Assembly (NCBI GenBank): GCA_038322235.1
Contig: JBBQFQ010000028.1
Location: 1-64,000 of the forward strand
Length of the DNA stretch: 64,000 nt
Direction: 5' to 3'
DNA from: SZAS-18 sp038322235
Lineage (GTDB): Bacteria; Verrucomicrobiota; Verrucomicrobiia; Chthoniobacterales; SZAS-18
Numbering within the stretch: position 1 is the stretch's first letter; each line of letters begins with the position of its first letter. Shown in pieces: positions 8,650-17,515 of the stretch. The translations under genes were made by a program, and so were the position numbers. The notes beneath the pieces are model-generated. The model had not been told where the DNA came from. It did no database searches and was given only the letters and a program-made list of their open reading frames with translations.

Positions 8650-9711
8650 ATGGTTGAACTCGCCCCTTCGCCAGTAGTTCACGAGGCGGATCCCCCCCCG
8701 GCTCCCCTCGATTTTAAGCAGTCCGCATTTCTCCGCGCTTACCGCTGGATGCTTCTCGCGAGAACCCTCGACGAGAAGCTTGCCGCCCTGTACAAGGCGG
8801 GGGGCAAAATCTCGGGCGGCGTATTTCTTGGCACTGGCCAGGAAGCTCTCAGCACCGCGCTCGGTCTCTCGCTCCGCAAGGGCGACATCTTTGCCCCGCT
8901 GATCCGGGATCTCGCTGGACGCCTCGCCTTCGGGGAGCCGGTGCTCGACGCCACCAGGACGTATCTGGGGTCAAAGGACGGCCCCATGCGTGGGCGCGAT
9001 GGCAACATTCACCGCGGACGCATTTATGAGGGTCAGCTGGCGATGATCTCCCACCTCGGCGCGATGATCTCCACAACGGCGGGGATCCTCCTCGCGCGAA
9101 AGATGCGCGGGCAGACCGGTCACATTGGTGCCATCAGCATCGGCGACGGTGGAACCTCCACAGGCTCGACGCACGAGGGCTTGAATCTCGCCGCGGTGGA
9201 AGGCCTCCCCATCATTGCAGTCATCGCGAACAACCAGTACGCCTATTCGACTCCCACCAAGCGCCAGTTTGCTTGCGAAGACCTCATCCAGCGCGCGGTG
9301 GGTTACGGGTACGAAGGTCACAGCGTTGATGGAACCGATCTCGAGGCCTGTTTGGAGGTTGTCGGTGCGGCTGCCCAGCGCGCCCGCGACGGCAAAGGAC
9401 CACAGATGGTTGTCGCGCGGCTCCTCCGGCTGTCCGGACACGGGCTCCATGATGACGCATCTTACGTCGATCCGAAGCTGAAAGCATCGGCCGTGGGAGC
9501 CGACTGTTTGCGGCTCGCCGAGCGGACCATGCTCGAACGCGGCTGGGCCGAGGCGGGAGAGCTCGCGGCTCTGAAACGGGAGGCCCAGTCCCAAGTCGAG
9601 GAAGCCGCTGCCCAGGCGATGCGGGATCCGGCCCCGGACGCCGCGGTGGAGAAGTGGTCCGCCCTGAGCGAGGATTCGATGCAGGACCACGGCCTTGCGA
9701 CGCGGGCGTGA
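8650..9711 (+). CDS. pdhA: Thiamine pyrophosphate-dependent dehydrogenase E1 component, alpha subunit (pyruvate dehydrogenase-like)
   Basis: The TPP-binding signature is present as SIGDGGTSTGSTHEGLNLAA and ends 25 to 30 residues later in IAVIANNQYAYSTP, matching GDG-X(25-30)-NN with a GDGG variant. The phosphorylation-loop-like region reads LRLSGHGLHDDASYVDP. The alpha/beta two-gene form is used by PDH, branched-chain and acetoin dehydrogenases. Matching beta and E2 genes lie about 20 kb downstream on the same strand. I name it PDH because a lipoyl E2 is present, but substrate specificity is not provable here. I start at MVELAPSPVVHE; a start 30 bp upstream is possible. Confidence 0.88.
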   Translation: MVELAPSPVVHEADPPPAPLDFKQSAFLRAYRWMLLARTLDEKLAALYKAGGKISGGVFLGTGQEALSTALGLSLRKGDIFAPLIRDLAGRLAFGEPVLDATRTYLGSKDGPMRGRDGNIHRGRIYEGQLAMISHLGAMISTTAGILLARKMRGQTGHIGAISIGDGGTSTGSTHEGLNLAAVEGLPIIAVIANNQYAYSTPTKRQFACEDLIQRAVGYGYEGHSVDGTDLEACLEVVGAAAQRARDGKGPQMVVARLLRLSGHGLHDDASYVDPKLKASAVGADCLRLAERTMLERGWAEAGELAALKREAQSQVEEAAAQAMRDPAPDAAVEKWSALSEDSMQDHGLATRA

Positions 9712-9792
9712 CAAAAGGAGGCTCGAAAGCCGACCGGACCGTCCCCCGCACCTCCGCCTACCGCCTGCTCGTCCGCTCCGATCCACCGTCAC

Positions 9793-10134
9793 TCAGACGA
9801 TGAATCTGATCGTTAGGGGATATCGGTAGAGGACGCCTTCAGATGCCTTGATCGCCGCGACGATCGAGATCATAAGGCCACCCAGAGCGAGCCCCAGCAG
9901 CATCGGGATTCCGATGAGCACGAGGACGAGCGGGATGCAGCAGATCGCGTAAATCAGCAGCGAGATGTGAAAATTCAGCACCTCCTTCGCGTGATCAGCC
10001 AGCAAGGGCGATTCCTCGCGCTTCACGAGGAACAAAACGAGCGGCAGCACAAAACCCACGCCGATCAGGAGCGAGAGATGGCAAAGGATCATCAGGATCT
10101 TGTCGTTCGGGTCCGGCGCGGTCCTTGATTCCAT
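9793..10134 (-). CDS. DUF4870 domain membrane protein
   Basis: The 113-residue product begins MESRTAPDPNDKILMILCHL. It has hydrophobic segments with the DUF4870/Tic20-like pattern LADHAKEVLNFHISLLIY, then a long helix (IPLVLVLIGIPMLLGLALGG) and ends YRYPLTIRFIV, as in this family. Its role is unknown. The start at 10134 matches the family; longer in-frame starts run through the divergent promoter region of the next gene. Confidence 0.88.
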   Translation of the reverse strand: MESRTAPDPNDKILMILCHLSLLIGVGFVLPLVLFLVKREESPLLADHAKEVLNFHISLLIYAICCIPLVLVLIGIPMLLGLALGGLMISIVAAIKASEGVLYRYPLTIRFIV

Positions 10135-10263
10135 GGATGAGGGCGAGGTTTGACGTTTGGCTTTGGGAGACAAACGCGCCTGCGAGGACAACGCAAGCAC
10201 GCAGGTGGCGCTGATGACGCGATCTTGGTTGGAAACAATGATTGTTACGTATATCGACAGCAC

Positions 10264-10701
10264 ATGGACCTGACTCAACGCCCGCCACGCTCCCCCCGCA
10301 CCACCCTCGGAGGCTTCGTCATTCTTCCCCGCATGCTCGACAAAGGACGCGCCGCGATCGGAGGGAAGACCGGCGAGTACCACTACGCCTGTCCGCTCGA
10401 TCAGTACTTTATCGGCTTTGTCGACATCGATCCTGAAGCTTTGCAGGCCGAGTTAGCCGCGGGCAAGGGGGATGGCGAGATTCTCGCGTGGATCCATGCC
10501 CACGGGAAAAACCCGCGTGGCGCGGCGGAGATCGAAGCGTGGTCGACGTTCCATTCCCGTCGTGCGCCCGGCGCGAACGATTCCCGGGAATTCTTCTCCA
10601 AGCTCGTCACGGGCGCTGGGGCGTCTGCTCGCGAGGATATCTCCACTTGGTTCGACGTCCTCGACCTTGATGACCATGTCTCGTTCGGCGGAAAAGCGTG
10701 A
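10264..10701 (+). CDS. DUF5069 domain protein
   Basis: The 145-residue soluble protein opens MDLTQRPPRSPRTTLGGFVI and contains LPRMLDKGRAAIGGKTGEYH and DQYFIGFVDIDPEAL, both typical of DUF5069. The family is, as far as I recall, common in Verrucomicrobia and Planctomycetes, which supports the taxonomic guess. No catalytic function is known. It is divergent from the DUF4870 gene. Confidence 0.85.
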   Translation: MDLTQRPPRSPRTTLGGFVILPRMLDKGRAAIGGKTGEYHYACPLDQYFIGFVDIDPEALQAELAAGKGDGEILAWIHAHGKNPRGAAEIEAWSTFHSRRAPGANDSREFFSKLVTGAGASAREDISTWFDVLDLDDHVSFGGKA

Positions 10702-10775
10702 CCGCGCGAGGCGGGCAGTGAGCCCGCTCCGGGCTTGACGGCGGGATCGCGCCAGTGCGACATACGGCGTCCACC

Positions 10776-11069
10776 ATGAAGCGCACGCGCGTTTTCGTTT
10801 TTTCCGCGGTAACCCTCTGCGGGCTTGCTGCGGCGATCCCGGTCATCGGACTGCGGGGGTTCCTTTCCGCCGGGAATTGGTTCGCGCGACTCGCGGGGTT
10901 GACGACGATCGATGACCCGGATGTCCTCCTGCAGGCGTTTGGGACGTCGCTATTCTGGGGCTTCGTCGGGCTGGCCTGCTGGATCGTCGGTGTTGTGCTG
11001 ATCGCGATCTGGCTGCTTGTAACCTCGCGCTGGCGCTCTGGTACCCCGCCGCGGTTTCCATCGCACTGA
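10776..11069 (+). CDS. Small two-helix membrane protein, unknown
   Basis: A 97-residue protein with two hydrophobic stretches, VFVFSAVTLCGLAAAIPVIG near the N-terminus and FWGFVGLACWIVGVVLIAIW near the C-terminus, ending in a short basic tail. The ATG at MKRTRVF is preferred over an in-frame start 21 bp upstream. No family is recognised. It lies between the DUF5069 gene and the MBOAT gene. Confidence 0.55.
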   Translation: MKRTRVFVFSAVTLCGLAAAIPVIGLRGFLSAGNWFARLAGLTTIDDPDVLLQAFGTSLFWGFVGLACWIVGVVLIAIWLLVTSRWRSGTPPRFPSH

Positions 11070-11183
11070 GTCGCCGGAAGCCTCGTCGCCGAGTCGGACT
11101 CGTTCGGTCCTCTCTGGTAATTCGTCCTCGCTTTTCTTCGGCGGCTCCCGTTTTCTCGCGCTTTCGCTCGAGGAGCTCTTGGA

Positions 11184-12605
11184 ATGCTTTTTAACTCGCT
11201 CACCTTCATCGTCTTCTTCGCGATCGTGGTCAGCGCCTATTGGCTGCTGCCCTCGTGGAACAACCGGAAGAATCTGCTTCTCGTCGCGAGCTATGTCTTC
11301 TACGGCGCTTGGAATCCGCCCTTTGCGGCGCTCCTGTTTGCGACATCGGCTCTTGATTTCTATCTCGGCGCCCGCATCGCTGCCGCGGGAGAACCCCGCT
11401 CGCGCCGGGCTTGGATGGTCACGAGCGTCGTAGTGAACTTGAGCATGCTCGGATTCTTCAAGTACGGGAATTTTCTCCTCGAGAACTTCCAATGGCTGCT
11501 CGACCGCGCGGGCATCATGTATGTGCCCCCGCACCTCGATCTGTTCCTCCCGATCGGGATCTCGTTTTACACGTTTCACTCGCTCTCCTATACCCTTGAC
11601 GTTCATCGCGGCGCGACGCAACCCACCCGGTCGCTGCGCGACTTCCTTCTCGCCGTTTCGTTTTTTCCGCAGCTCGTGGCCGGACCCATCGTTCGGGCGG
11701 CTGACTTCCTCCCGCAGTGTGTCGCCCCCCCCGCCCCGCGTCCCGGCCGTTTCATCTGGGGGCTTCTTCTCATGACCCTCGGGCTGTTCCAAAAAACGGT
11801 CTTGGCTGACACGATGCCCTCGAGCTCGGCCGACTCCGTGTTCAGCTTCGGCGGTCCGCTCAGCGTGCTTGACGCCTGGATCGGAGTTCTTGCCTTCTCT
11901 GGTCAGATCTTCTTCGACTTTGCCGGATATTCCACGTGCGCGATCGGGGCCGCTCTTTGCCTCGGCTTCGAGTTGCGGGACAATTTTCGCTTCCCGTATG
12001 CGGCGGTCGGATTCTCAGATTTCTGGCGCCGCTGGCACATCTCGCTCTCGACGTTCCTGCGCGATTACCTCTACATCCCGCTCGGGGGCAATCGTGGTGG
12101 GCCGATTCGGGCGGGCGTCAATCTGATGATCGTCATGTTGATCGGCGGTCTTTGGCACGGAGCCGCTTGGACCTTCGTGGTGTGGGGGGTGATCCATGGA
12201 CTCTGCCTCGTGCTGGAACGCGTCCTCCGCGCCGTTTTCCGGGACGTCGCGTGGCCAGCTCACCCCGGCGTCCAGATCCTGCTGGCACTCGGTACCTACG
12301 CGGTGATTTGCCTGGCGTGGGTCTTCTTTCGCGCGTCGGACTTCGCCACGGCCGCCCGACTTGTCAGTGCGATGGCGGGTGCATTTCCAACCGGCTCAGC
12401 CATCCTCAGTACGAGGGAAATCCTTCAGGTGGGAATTGTGACATTCGCCCTGCTGCTCGCCCATTGGGCGCTTCGCGACATCACCATCGAGATCGCTGTC
12501 GCTCGAACCCCGCGCTGGCTCCTCCCGGTCCTCTGGGCCGCCATGCTTTTCGCCATCATCCTCACCCAGGGAAACGGTCATGCCTTTATCTACTTTCAGT
12601 TTTGA
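11184..12605 (+). CDS. MBOAT family O-acyltransferase (AlgI-like)
   Basis: This polytopic membrane protein of 473 residues carries the AlgI/DltB landmarks: LFLPIGISFYTFHSLSYTLD, FFPQLVAGPIVRAADFLPQ, FSDFWRRWHISLSTFLRDYL and the catalytic-His segment IGGLWHGAAWTFVVWG. Such proteins pass acetyl groups across the membrane to an extracellular polysaccharide. The next gene overlaps its end by 26 bp and encodes a GDSR-type SGNH-like protein, the usual partner that completes the transfer. Together they suggest O-acetylation of an exopolysaccharide whose synthesis genes are not in the window. Confidence 0.92.
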   Translation: MLFNSLTFIVFFAIVVSAYWLLPSWNNRKNLLLVASYVFYGAWNPPFAALLFATSALDFYLGARIAAAGEPRSRRAWMVTSVVVNLSMLGFFKYGNFLLENFQWLLDRAGIMYVPPHLDLFLPIGISFYTFHSLSYTLDVHRGATQPTRSLRDFLLAVSFFPQLVAGPIVRAADFLPQCVAPPAPRPGRFIWGLLLMTLGLFQKTVLADTMPSSSADSVFSFGGPLSVLDAWIGVLAFSGQIFFDFAGYSTCAIGAALCLGFELRDNFRFPYAAVGFSDFWRRWHISLSTFLRDYLYIPLGGNRGGPIRAGVNLMIVMLIGGLWHGAAWTFVVWGVIHGLCLVLERVLRAVFRDVAWPAHPGVQILLALGTYAVICLAWVFFRASDFATAARLVSAMAGAFPTGSAILSTREILQVGIVTFALLLAHWALRDITIEIAVARTPRWLLPVLWAAMLFAIILTQGNGHAFIYFQF

Positions 12606-13650
12606 ACGCAGCATCCCGGCGCTCTCTTGGCGGGAGATCCTCGTCGCGACGGTGCTGCTCGCCGCAGGTGCAACGATCGCGTGGGAGGTTCGCGCGCGTT
12701 CGGAAGGCTACCGTCCGACGCTGAACGACACCCCTGACCTCTGGGCCGATCGCCGCCGCGCCGTCCAGCCCGATTCCCTTGTCATCATCGGTGATTCGCG
12801 GGCGTTGTTTGATCTCGATCTCGACGTCCTCGAGCAGGGTTTCGGTCAACGTCCGGTCCAGCTCGCTCTGGCTGGGAGCTGCGCATTCCCCGTCCTGAAG
12901 GAACTTGCCACCGACGAAACGTTTCGCGGCACGATCGTGTGCAGCATGGTTCCAGCGATGTTTTTCGCGCCGGGCGGCCCGCTCCTCGAGACGTCGGAGA
13001 AGGCGTTGAAGCGGTATCGGACGCAAAACCTCGCCCAGCGAGCGGGCCATCGTGTTGGGCTGTTGCTCGAGGAGCGCATCGCCTTCCTGAAGGACTCGGA
13101 TCTGACGCTCGATCAGTTGCTGAAATCGCTTCCGATCCCCAACCGGCCGACCGCGCAGGTGGGCCCGCGGCTGCCGCCCTACTTCCAAACCGTTGATCGC
13201 GAGCGGCGGATGCGGATGATTGACTCGTGCGCGAATCCCGGTCCCCTCCAGACGCGTGTGAAGACGGGCTGGCCTCCATTGTTCACGCCGCCGCCACCGC
13301 CGAGTTTCGTGCCCCGCGAGGCCTTTCTCGCCGACGTCGGGAAGGCCATCGAGGCTCGCTTCGCCAACACGGCCGCCGCCGTGAAAAAAATCCGCGATCG
13401 GGGAGGAAAAGTCATCTTCGTCCGCTGCCCCGTTAGCGGTCTCTTGAAGGAGATCGAGGACCGCGCCACCCCCCGCGCGGGACCGTGGACCCGGCTCCTC
13501 GCAGAGACGTCTGCCCCTGGGATCTACTTCGATGATTTTCCAGAGCTCGCGAGTTTCGACTGCCCCGAGTGGTCGCACCTTTCCGCCCCGGACTCGATTG
13601 AATTTACCAAACGGCTCGTTCCGCGCCTGCGCGCGGCACTCGAGAAGTAG
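12580..13650 (+). CDS. SGNH-like partner of the MBOAT acyltransferase
   Basis: The 356-residue protein has an N-terminal membrane anchor (ILVATVLLAAGATIAWEV) and an extracytoplasmic domain with VIIGDSRALFDLDLDVLE, where GDS would be the nucleophile block, and a late CPEWSHLSAPDSIEF carrying a D/H-like pair. This resembles AlgJ/AlgX-type acetylesterase or transferase domains. A Pro-rich linker (LFTPPPPPSFVPREA) is notable. The 26-bp overlap with the upstream MBOAT gene implies translational coupling. The chemistry is inferred from the pairing and GDS block only. Confidence 0.75.
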   Translation: MPLSTFSFERSIPALSWREILVATVLLAAGATIAWEVRARSEGYRPTLNDTPDLWADRRRAVQPDSLVIIGDSRALFDLDLDVLEQGFGQRPVQLALAGSCAFPVLKELATDETFRGTIVCSMVPAMFFAPGGPLLETSEKALKRYRTQNLAQRAGHRVGLLLEERIAFLKDSDLTLDQLLKSLPIPNRPTAQVGPRLPPYFQTVDRERRMRMIDSCANPGPLQTRVKTGWPPLFTPPPPPSFVPREAFLADVGKAIEARFANTAAAVKKIRDRGGKVIFVRCPVSGLLKEIEDRATPRAGPWTRLLAETSAPGIYFDDFPELASFDCPEWSHLSAPDSIEFTKRLVPRLRAALEK

Positions 13651-13674
13651 GCAGGCGTCAGGCGGAGTTCCCGG

Positions 13675-14061
13675 TCACGATGCGAGAGGCGGCGGGGTGT
13701 TTCGTCGCTTGAGCAGCGCGGCATTGCTTGCCCTGATGAAGGACGCAAGGAGTCCGATTCCGGTGAGGGCAAAAAGCGCCACGTAACCGCAGAGAAGATC
13801 GCTCCAAAAGCGCGTCCGTCCCCAGCCTTCCTCGGACTGGGCCGACGGTTCGCTCGCCGGACTCAGGGGAAGAAGGTCAGACCCGACGGTGCAGGAGGCG
13901 ATCAGCAGAAGGAGCGCCACGCCTCCCCAGCGGATCCAGTCTGGAACTTGAAGACCAAAGACGCGGCAGACCAACCAGAGCACGAGCGCGGCGGCCGCGC
14001 CCACCGCGAAGAAGAGAATCCCCTTAATGAAGGAGAAGATGACAATGACGAAGAGCAGCAC
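13675..14061 (-). CDS. Hypothetical membrane protein
   Basis: The 128-residue protein has at least three hydrophobic segments: LLFVIVIFSFIKGILFFAVG, WIRWGGVALLLLIASCTVG and YVALFALTGIGLLASFIRA. A hydrophilic, Ser/Glu-rich loop (SPASEPSAQSEEGWGRTRF) lies between the second and third. No family is recognised. It follows the zinc-ribbon membrane protein gene on the same strand with 30 bp between them, so the two may be co-expressed. Confidence 0.6.
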   Translation of the reverse strand: MLLFVIVIFSFIKGILFFAVGAAAALVLWLVCRVFGLQVPDWIRWGGVALLLLIASCTVGSDLLPLSPASEPSAQSEEGWGRTRFWSDLLCGYVALFALTGIGLLASFIRASNAALLKRRNTPPPLAS

Positions 14062-14091
14062 GGGCGGGAGGGTGGATGGACCGGCGAGAAC

Positions 14092-14691
14092 TTATTCGAA
14101 TGAAGCCGCGCCGCGTGGCGGAGGCGAGGCTGCGCCCGAGGTGGTTGCGAGAGACGACGAACCGGCTTCCGGGGCGCCGTTGAGCGCGCGGAAGAGCTTG
14201 GCACATTTCTCCGACTTGAACTCGTAGTTCACGGAATTCCCCAGCGGAGTGATCGTAAACGACGGGGGATCGCGCAGCTCCCAGACCACCGGTACGAGGA
14301 GCACCGCCAGGAGCAGGGCGATCGCGAGCGTGACGGTGATGCCAGACGGCCAGTGCTGCGAATTTCCGAAGATGATCACGAGAACCATCACGACGGCCCC
14401 GAGCGCTCCACTAACGTAGAGCGCCACAGTTTTCATCGTGTGGCGGCGCTCGAGCGCCGGGCTGCAATTTGCGCAGCACGGCACCTGCATCTGAACCCGG
14501 ACGTTCGTGCCCTGCAAAACGGCGCCCGTTGTCGCGAGGGCGGCCGCGTCGAGCGTCCAGCCGAGCGTATCCTGCGACCCCGTGACTCCGAATCGCGCGT
14601 AGTGCCCCGGGCGCTCCCGCTCACAGGAGACGCAAAGGTCGGGAAAGCGCGGACGCTGGTTGCCGCGGAGGGAGATGTCGTGGGAGGCCAT
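14092..14691 (-). CDS. Membrane protein with N-terminal Cys pairs (zinc-ribbon-like)
   Basis: The N-terminal cytoplasmic part shows two Cys pairs: LCVSCERERPGHYARFG (CxxC) and VPCCANCSPALERRH (CxxC), consistent with a zinc ribbon split by about 45 residues. Two transmembrane helices follow (ALYVSGALGAVVMVLVIIFG and ITVTLAIALLLAVLLVPVVW), then a tail with PPSFTITPLGNSVNYEFKSE and a Ser/Ala/Pro-rich end. I selected the ATG at MASHDISLRGNQRP. The role is unknown; the arrangement is seen in several membrane proteins with a ribbon plus a small effector domain. Confidence 0.62.
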   Translation of the reverse strand: MASHDISLRGNQRPRFPDLCVSCERERPGHYARFGVTGSQDTLGWTLDAAALATTGAVLQGTNVRVQMQVPCCANCSPALERRHTMKTVALYVSGALGAVVMVLVIIFGNSQHWPSGITVTLAIALLLAVLLVPVVWELRDPPSFTITPLGNSVNYEFKSEKCAKLFRALNGAPEAGSSSLATTSGAASPPPRGAASFE

Positions 14692-14752
14692 GTCACCCAG
14701 CCTTTTACCGACCCGTATCACCCGGTTACCAAATTATTTCCCCCGAATGATT

Positions 14753-15613
14753 TCATTTCAGCAGCGTTGGACGAACCGTCAGATTGTCGATCACGCGCGC
14801 CCGACTGAAGAACGCGGCGGCAGCGAGGAGGATGGTGCCTCGGAGCGGGTTGATCGGATCGAGGGAGTCCGCGGCCAGGACCTCGACGTAATCGATCTGG
14901 GCGAGGGGCGCGGATCGCTCAAACGTGTGACGAACCAGCGCGATCACGACAGCGGGATCCGTCTCGCCGGCGCGAACGCAGGCGGCTCCAGCTCGCAGTG
15001 CGCGTCGCAAGGCGGGCGCTTCGACGCGTTCGGCGGCCGTCAGATTCACGTTGCGCGAGCTCATCGCGAGGCCGTCGGGCTCGCGGTGCGTGGGAGCGGC
15101 GACAATGCGTACGGGCTGATTCAAGTCGCGCACCATCCGGCGGATCACCGCCACCTGCTGCCAGTCTTTCCGGCCGAAGATCGCGATATCGGGTCGCACG
15201 AGGTTGAAGAGCTTCGTGACCACGGTGCAGACCCCGCGAAAATGCCCGGGTCGGGAGGCGCCGCAGAGTCCGAGTGACACGCTCTCTTCGTCGACGAAAG
15301 TCGAGCGATCGGGGGCGTACATGTCGACCGCTCGAGGCAGAAAGACGTGATCGACCCCCGCGGCCGCGCACTTTGCAAGATCCGCCGCGAGCGGACGCGG
15401 ATACCGCGAAAAATCCTCCCTCGGCCCGAATTGGAGCGGATTGACGAAGATGCTCGCGACGACGGTCCCGCGCTTGCCCGCCAGCTTCCGAGCGCGCTGG
15501 AGCAGCGAGACGTGACCATCGTGGAGCGCTCCCATCGTCGGAACGAACGCAACGGTCTCCTTCCAGGCGCGTGCGAGTCGAGCCATCGAAGCCGCGGAAC
15601 GAATGACTTTCAT
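14753..15613 (-). CDS. panC: Pantothenate synthetase (pantoate-beta-alanine ligase)
   Basis: PanC condenses pantoate with beta-alanine using ATP. The protein of 286 residues contains VAFVPTMGALHDGHVSLLQR, where the HIGH-like nucleotidyl-transfer motif reads HDGH, then FVNPLQFGPREDFSRYPR, LCGASRPGHFRGVCTVVTKL, FGRKDWQQVAVIRRMVRDL and GLAMSSRNVNLTAAER (the KMSKS-like SSRN block). All family blocks are present and length is normal. The start MKVIRSAASMARLARA is the conventional one; an upstream in-frame extension of 45 codons is unlikely. Confidence 0.97.
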   Translation of the reverse strand: MKVIRSAASMARLARAWKETVAFVPTMGALHDGHVSLLQRARKLAGKRGTVVASIFVNPLQFGPREDFSRYPRPLAADLAKCAAAGVDHVFLPRAVDMYAPDRSTFVDEESVSLGLCGASRPGHFRGVCTVVTKLFNLVRPDIAIFGRKDWQQVAVIRRMVRDLNQPVRIVAAPTHREPDGLAMSSRNVNLTAAERVEAPALRRALRAGAACVRAGETDPAVVIALVRHTFERSAPLAQIDYVEVLAADSLDPINPLRGTILLAAAAFFSRARVIDNLTVRPTLLK

Positions 15614-15677
15614 GCATTCACGTCGCGCGAATCTGACGTTCCTGCAACGATCGGCGCGGAGCCGGAAAGATCCGCGG

Positions 15678-16505
15678 TCACGCAAGCGCCGGATCGATCT
15701 CGTCCGGCCGCCAAAGTTGACGACCTTCCATGCCGCCGGCGATGACAATGGTTTCTCCGGTCAAATGGCGAGCCAGGGAATCAGACGACAGAAACACCAC
15801 GGTATGCGCCATGTCATCGGGCCGGGCGATCTGCGGCAGCGCCATCGTGGAGATCACCCGCCGGACCATTCCCTCGTCGGCCAGTTTCGCGGCATTTCGC
15901 GGGACGACCGTCCAGCCTGGGCAGACGCAATTAACTCGTCCACCGCAATAGGTCGCCGTGTGCGGCGCCAAGCGCGCGATCTCGTTCTTCAGCGTCCGGG
16001 TCAGGCCGTACGCCATCGCCGCCTTCGCGGCCGCATAGTCCGCGTGCCCCGCCTCCCCGAAGACGGCGGCGGTGGAGGCGATCAACACCGCATTGCCCTG
16101 GCGTTGCCGCGCCACGAGGCGAAAAAATTCCCGCAGGCAAAGGAACGCGGAGGTGAGCACCGCATCGTGCGTCTCGCGCCATTGCCGCAGCGACATCTCA
16201 TGCACCGGGATATCCCGCGTTTCCCACGAACCGGCATTCACGACCAGCGTGTCAACCCGCCCAAATCGCCTGGTGGCGCGCGCGAAGAGGCTGGCGACGG
16301 CAGATTCCTTCGTAAGATCTGCCCGCGTTATGAGGGTTTCCGCATCACCCAGTTCTGTCTCGAGCGCCTGCACGCGTTCCCGCTGGTTCCGGTAGTGAAG
16401 CACCAGTTTCGCCCCTTCCCCGGCGAAGCGCCGGGCCACTGCCCCGCCAATGCCACCGGAGGCTCCCGTCACGAGAATCACTTTTCCAGCGAGATCAGAT
16501 TGCAT
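15678..16505 (-). CDS. Short-chain dehydrogenase/reductase
   Basis: The classical SDR pattern is complete: TGASGGIGGAVARRF (cofactor TGxxxGIG), LVVNAGSWETRD (NNAG variant VNAG), VLIASTAAVFGE (catalytic Ser), YAAAKAAMAYGL (YxxxK) and NCVCPGWTVVPR. At 275 residues it is like FabG-type reductases. The Arg/Asn after the second strand (LHYRNQRERV) hints at NADPH preference. The substrate is unknown. It lies 64 bp upstream of panC on the same strand and is divergent from the polyphosphate glucokinase gene. Confidence 0.9.
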   Translation of the reverse strand: MQSDLAGKVILVTGASGGIGGAVARRFAGEGAKLVLHYRNQRERVQALETELGDAETLITRADLTKESAVASLFARATRRFGRVDTLVVNAGSWETRDIPVHEMSLRQWRETHDAVLTSAFLCLREFFRLVARQRQGNAVLIASTAAVFGEAGHADYAAAKAAMAYGLTRTLKNEIARLAPHTATYCGGRVNCVCPGWTVVPRNAAKLADEGMVRRVISTMALPQIARPDDMAHTVVFLSSDSLARHLTGETIVIAGGMEGRQLWRPDEIDPALA

Positions 16506-16538
16506 CCGGGACTGATAGCAGATGTAACGGAAGGATGG

Positions 16539-16567
16539 TTGACGCTCTTGCGCTGGATCGATACGTC
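16539..16567 (+). promoter_or_regulatory. Candidate sigma-70 promoter for polyphosphate glucokinase
   Basis: TTGACG is followed after 17 bp by TACGTC in the divergent region between the SDR and glucokinase genes. The -35 is near consensus and the -10 is weak. It is a visual match only. Confidence 0.3.
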
Positions 16568-16597
16568 TGTGTCGAAACTGTTACACACCCCCACTCC

Positions 16598-17341
16598 ATG
16601 AATATCCTCGGCATCGACATCGGCGGCACCGGCATCAAGGGCGCTCCGGTGGACCTCAACACCGGCCAGCTCATCCACGAACGTTTTCGAATCGATACGC
16701 CCAAACCCAGCACGCCGGACGCGGTGGCAGGGGTCGTGGCGCAGATCGTCCAGCATTTCGGCGGGGCTGATCGACTCGGCATTACCTTCCCCGCAGTAGT
16801 GAAACATGGCGTGACCATGTCCGCCGCGAACGTCGACAAGGCTTGGATCGGCTGCGATGCTGCCAAAATATTCACCTCGAAGACAGGCCTATCGGCCCAT
16901 GTCATGAATGACGCCGACGCCGCCGGAGTCGCGGAGGTGCGCTTCGGCGCCGGCCGTGACGTTCGCGGGGTGGTTTTGATGGTGACACTCGGGACGGGGA
17001 TCGGTTCCGCGCTTTTCCTGGATGGCCGCCTGGTGCCAAACTCCGAGCTCGGCCACATCGAAGTCCGAGGCAAGGACGCCGAGAAGCGGGCCTCTGAGAG
17101 GATCCGGGAAGCAAAAGAGCTAAGCTGGAAGGAATGGGGCCATAACGTGGGAGAATATCTCGGTCGGCTCGACGCGCTGCTCTCACCCGATCTTTTCATC
17201 ATCGGTGGCGGGGTCTGCAAGAAGGCGGACAAGTTCTTCCCGTTCGTGGCCGAGCACGTCAAGACCAAGGTCGTTCCAGCGCTCCTGCAGAATGATGCCG
17301 GAATCGTCGGCGCCGCGCTGATTGCGAGCGAGATGGCTTAG
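16598..17341 (+). CDS. ppgK: Polyphosphate glucokinase (ROK family)
   Basis: This enzyme phosphorylates glucose with inorganic polyphosphate, and often also ATP. The 247-residue protein carries GIDIGGTGIKGAPVDLNTG, RLGITFPAVVKHGV, ANVDKAWIGCDAAKIF, NDADAAGVAEVRFGAG and TLGTGIGSALFLDG, a set characteristic of PpgK rather than ordinary ROK glucokinases. Asp in NDADAAG is the catalytic base. Together with the PPK2 homologue in the right part of the window it suggests that polyphosphate is an energy store in this organism. Confidence 0.9.
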   Translation: MNILGIDIGGTGIKGAPVDLNTGQLIHERFRIDTPKPSTPDAVAGVVAQIVQHFGGADRLGITFPAVVKHGVTMSAANVDKAWIGCDAAKIFTSKTGLSAHVMNDADAAGVAEVRFGAGRDVRGVVLMVTLGTGIGSALFLDGRLVPNSELGHIEVRGKDAEKRASERIREAKELSWKEWGHNVGEYLGRLDALLSPDLFIIGGGVCKKADKFFPFVAEHVKTKVVPALLQNDAGIVGAALIASEMA

Positions 17342-17515
17342 GCGGAAGCTACGCGGTTGGCGGGCGGTTCATTGGACGAGTGAATCCCCGAACCGAACGA
17401 CATCCACGTCTGACGCGCCCGAACGTATGACGGAGCGGATGCGGTGCCCGGCACCGCGCTGCTCCGCCAACTTTCGGCTCGCTCGCTCTGAACGCCGTGC
17501 CATCCAGCCTGTCTG

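Noticed and set aside
12586..13578. Minus-strand open frame of about 330 codons
   Set aside because: Antisense to the SGNH-like gene, which overlaps and follows the MBOAT gene in the expected way.
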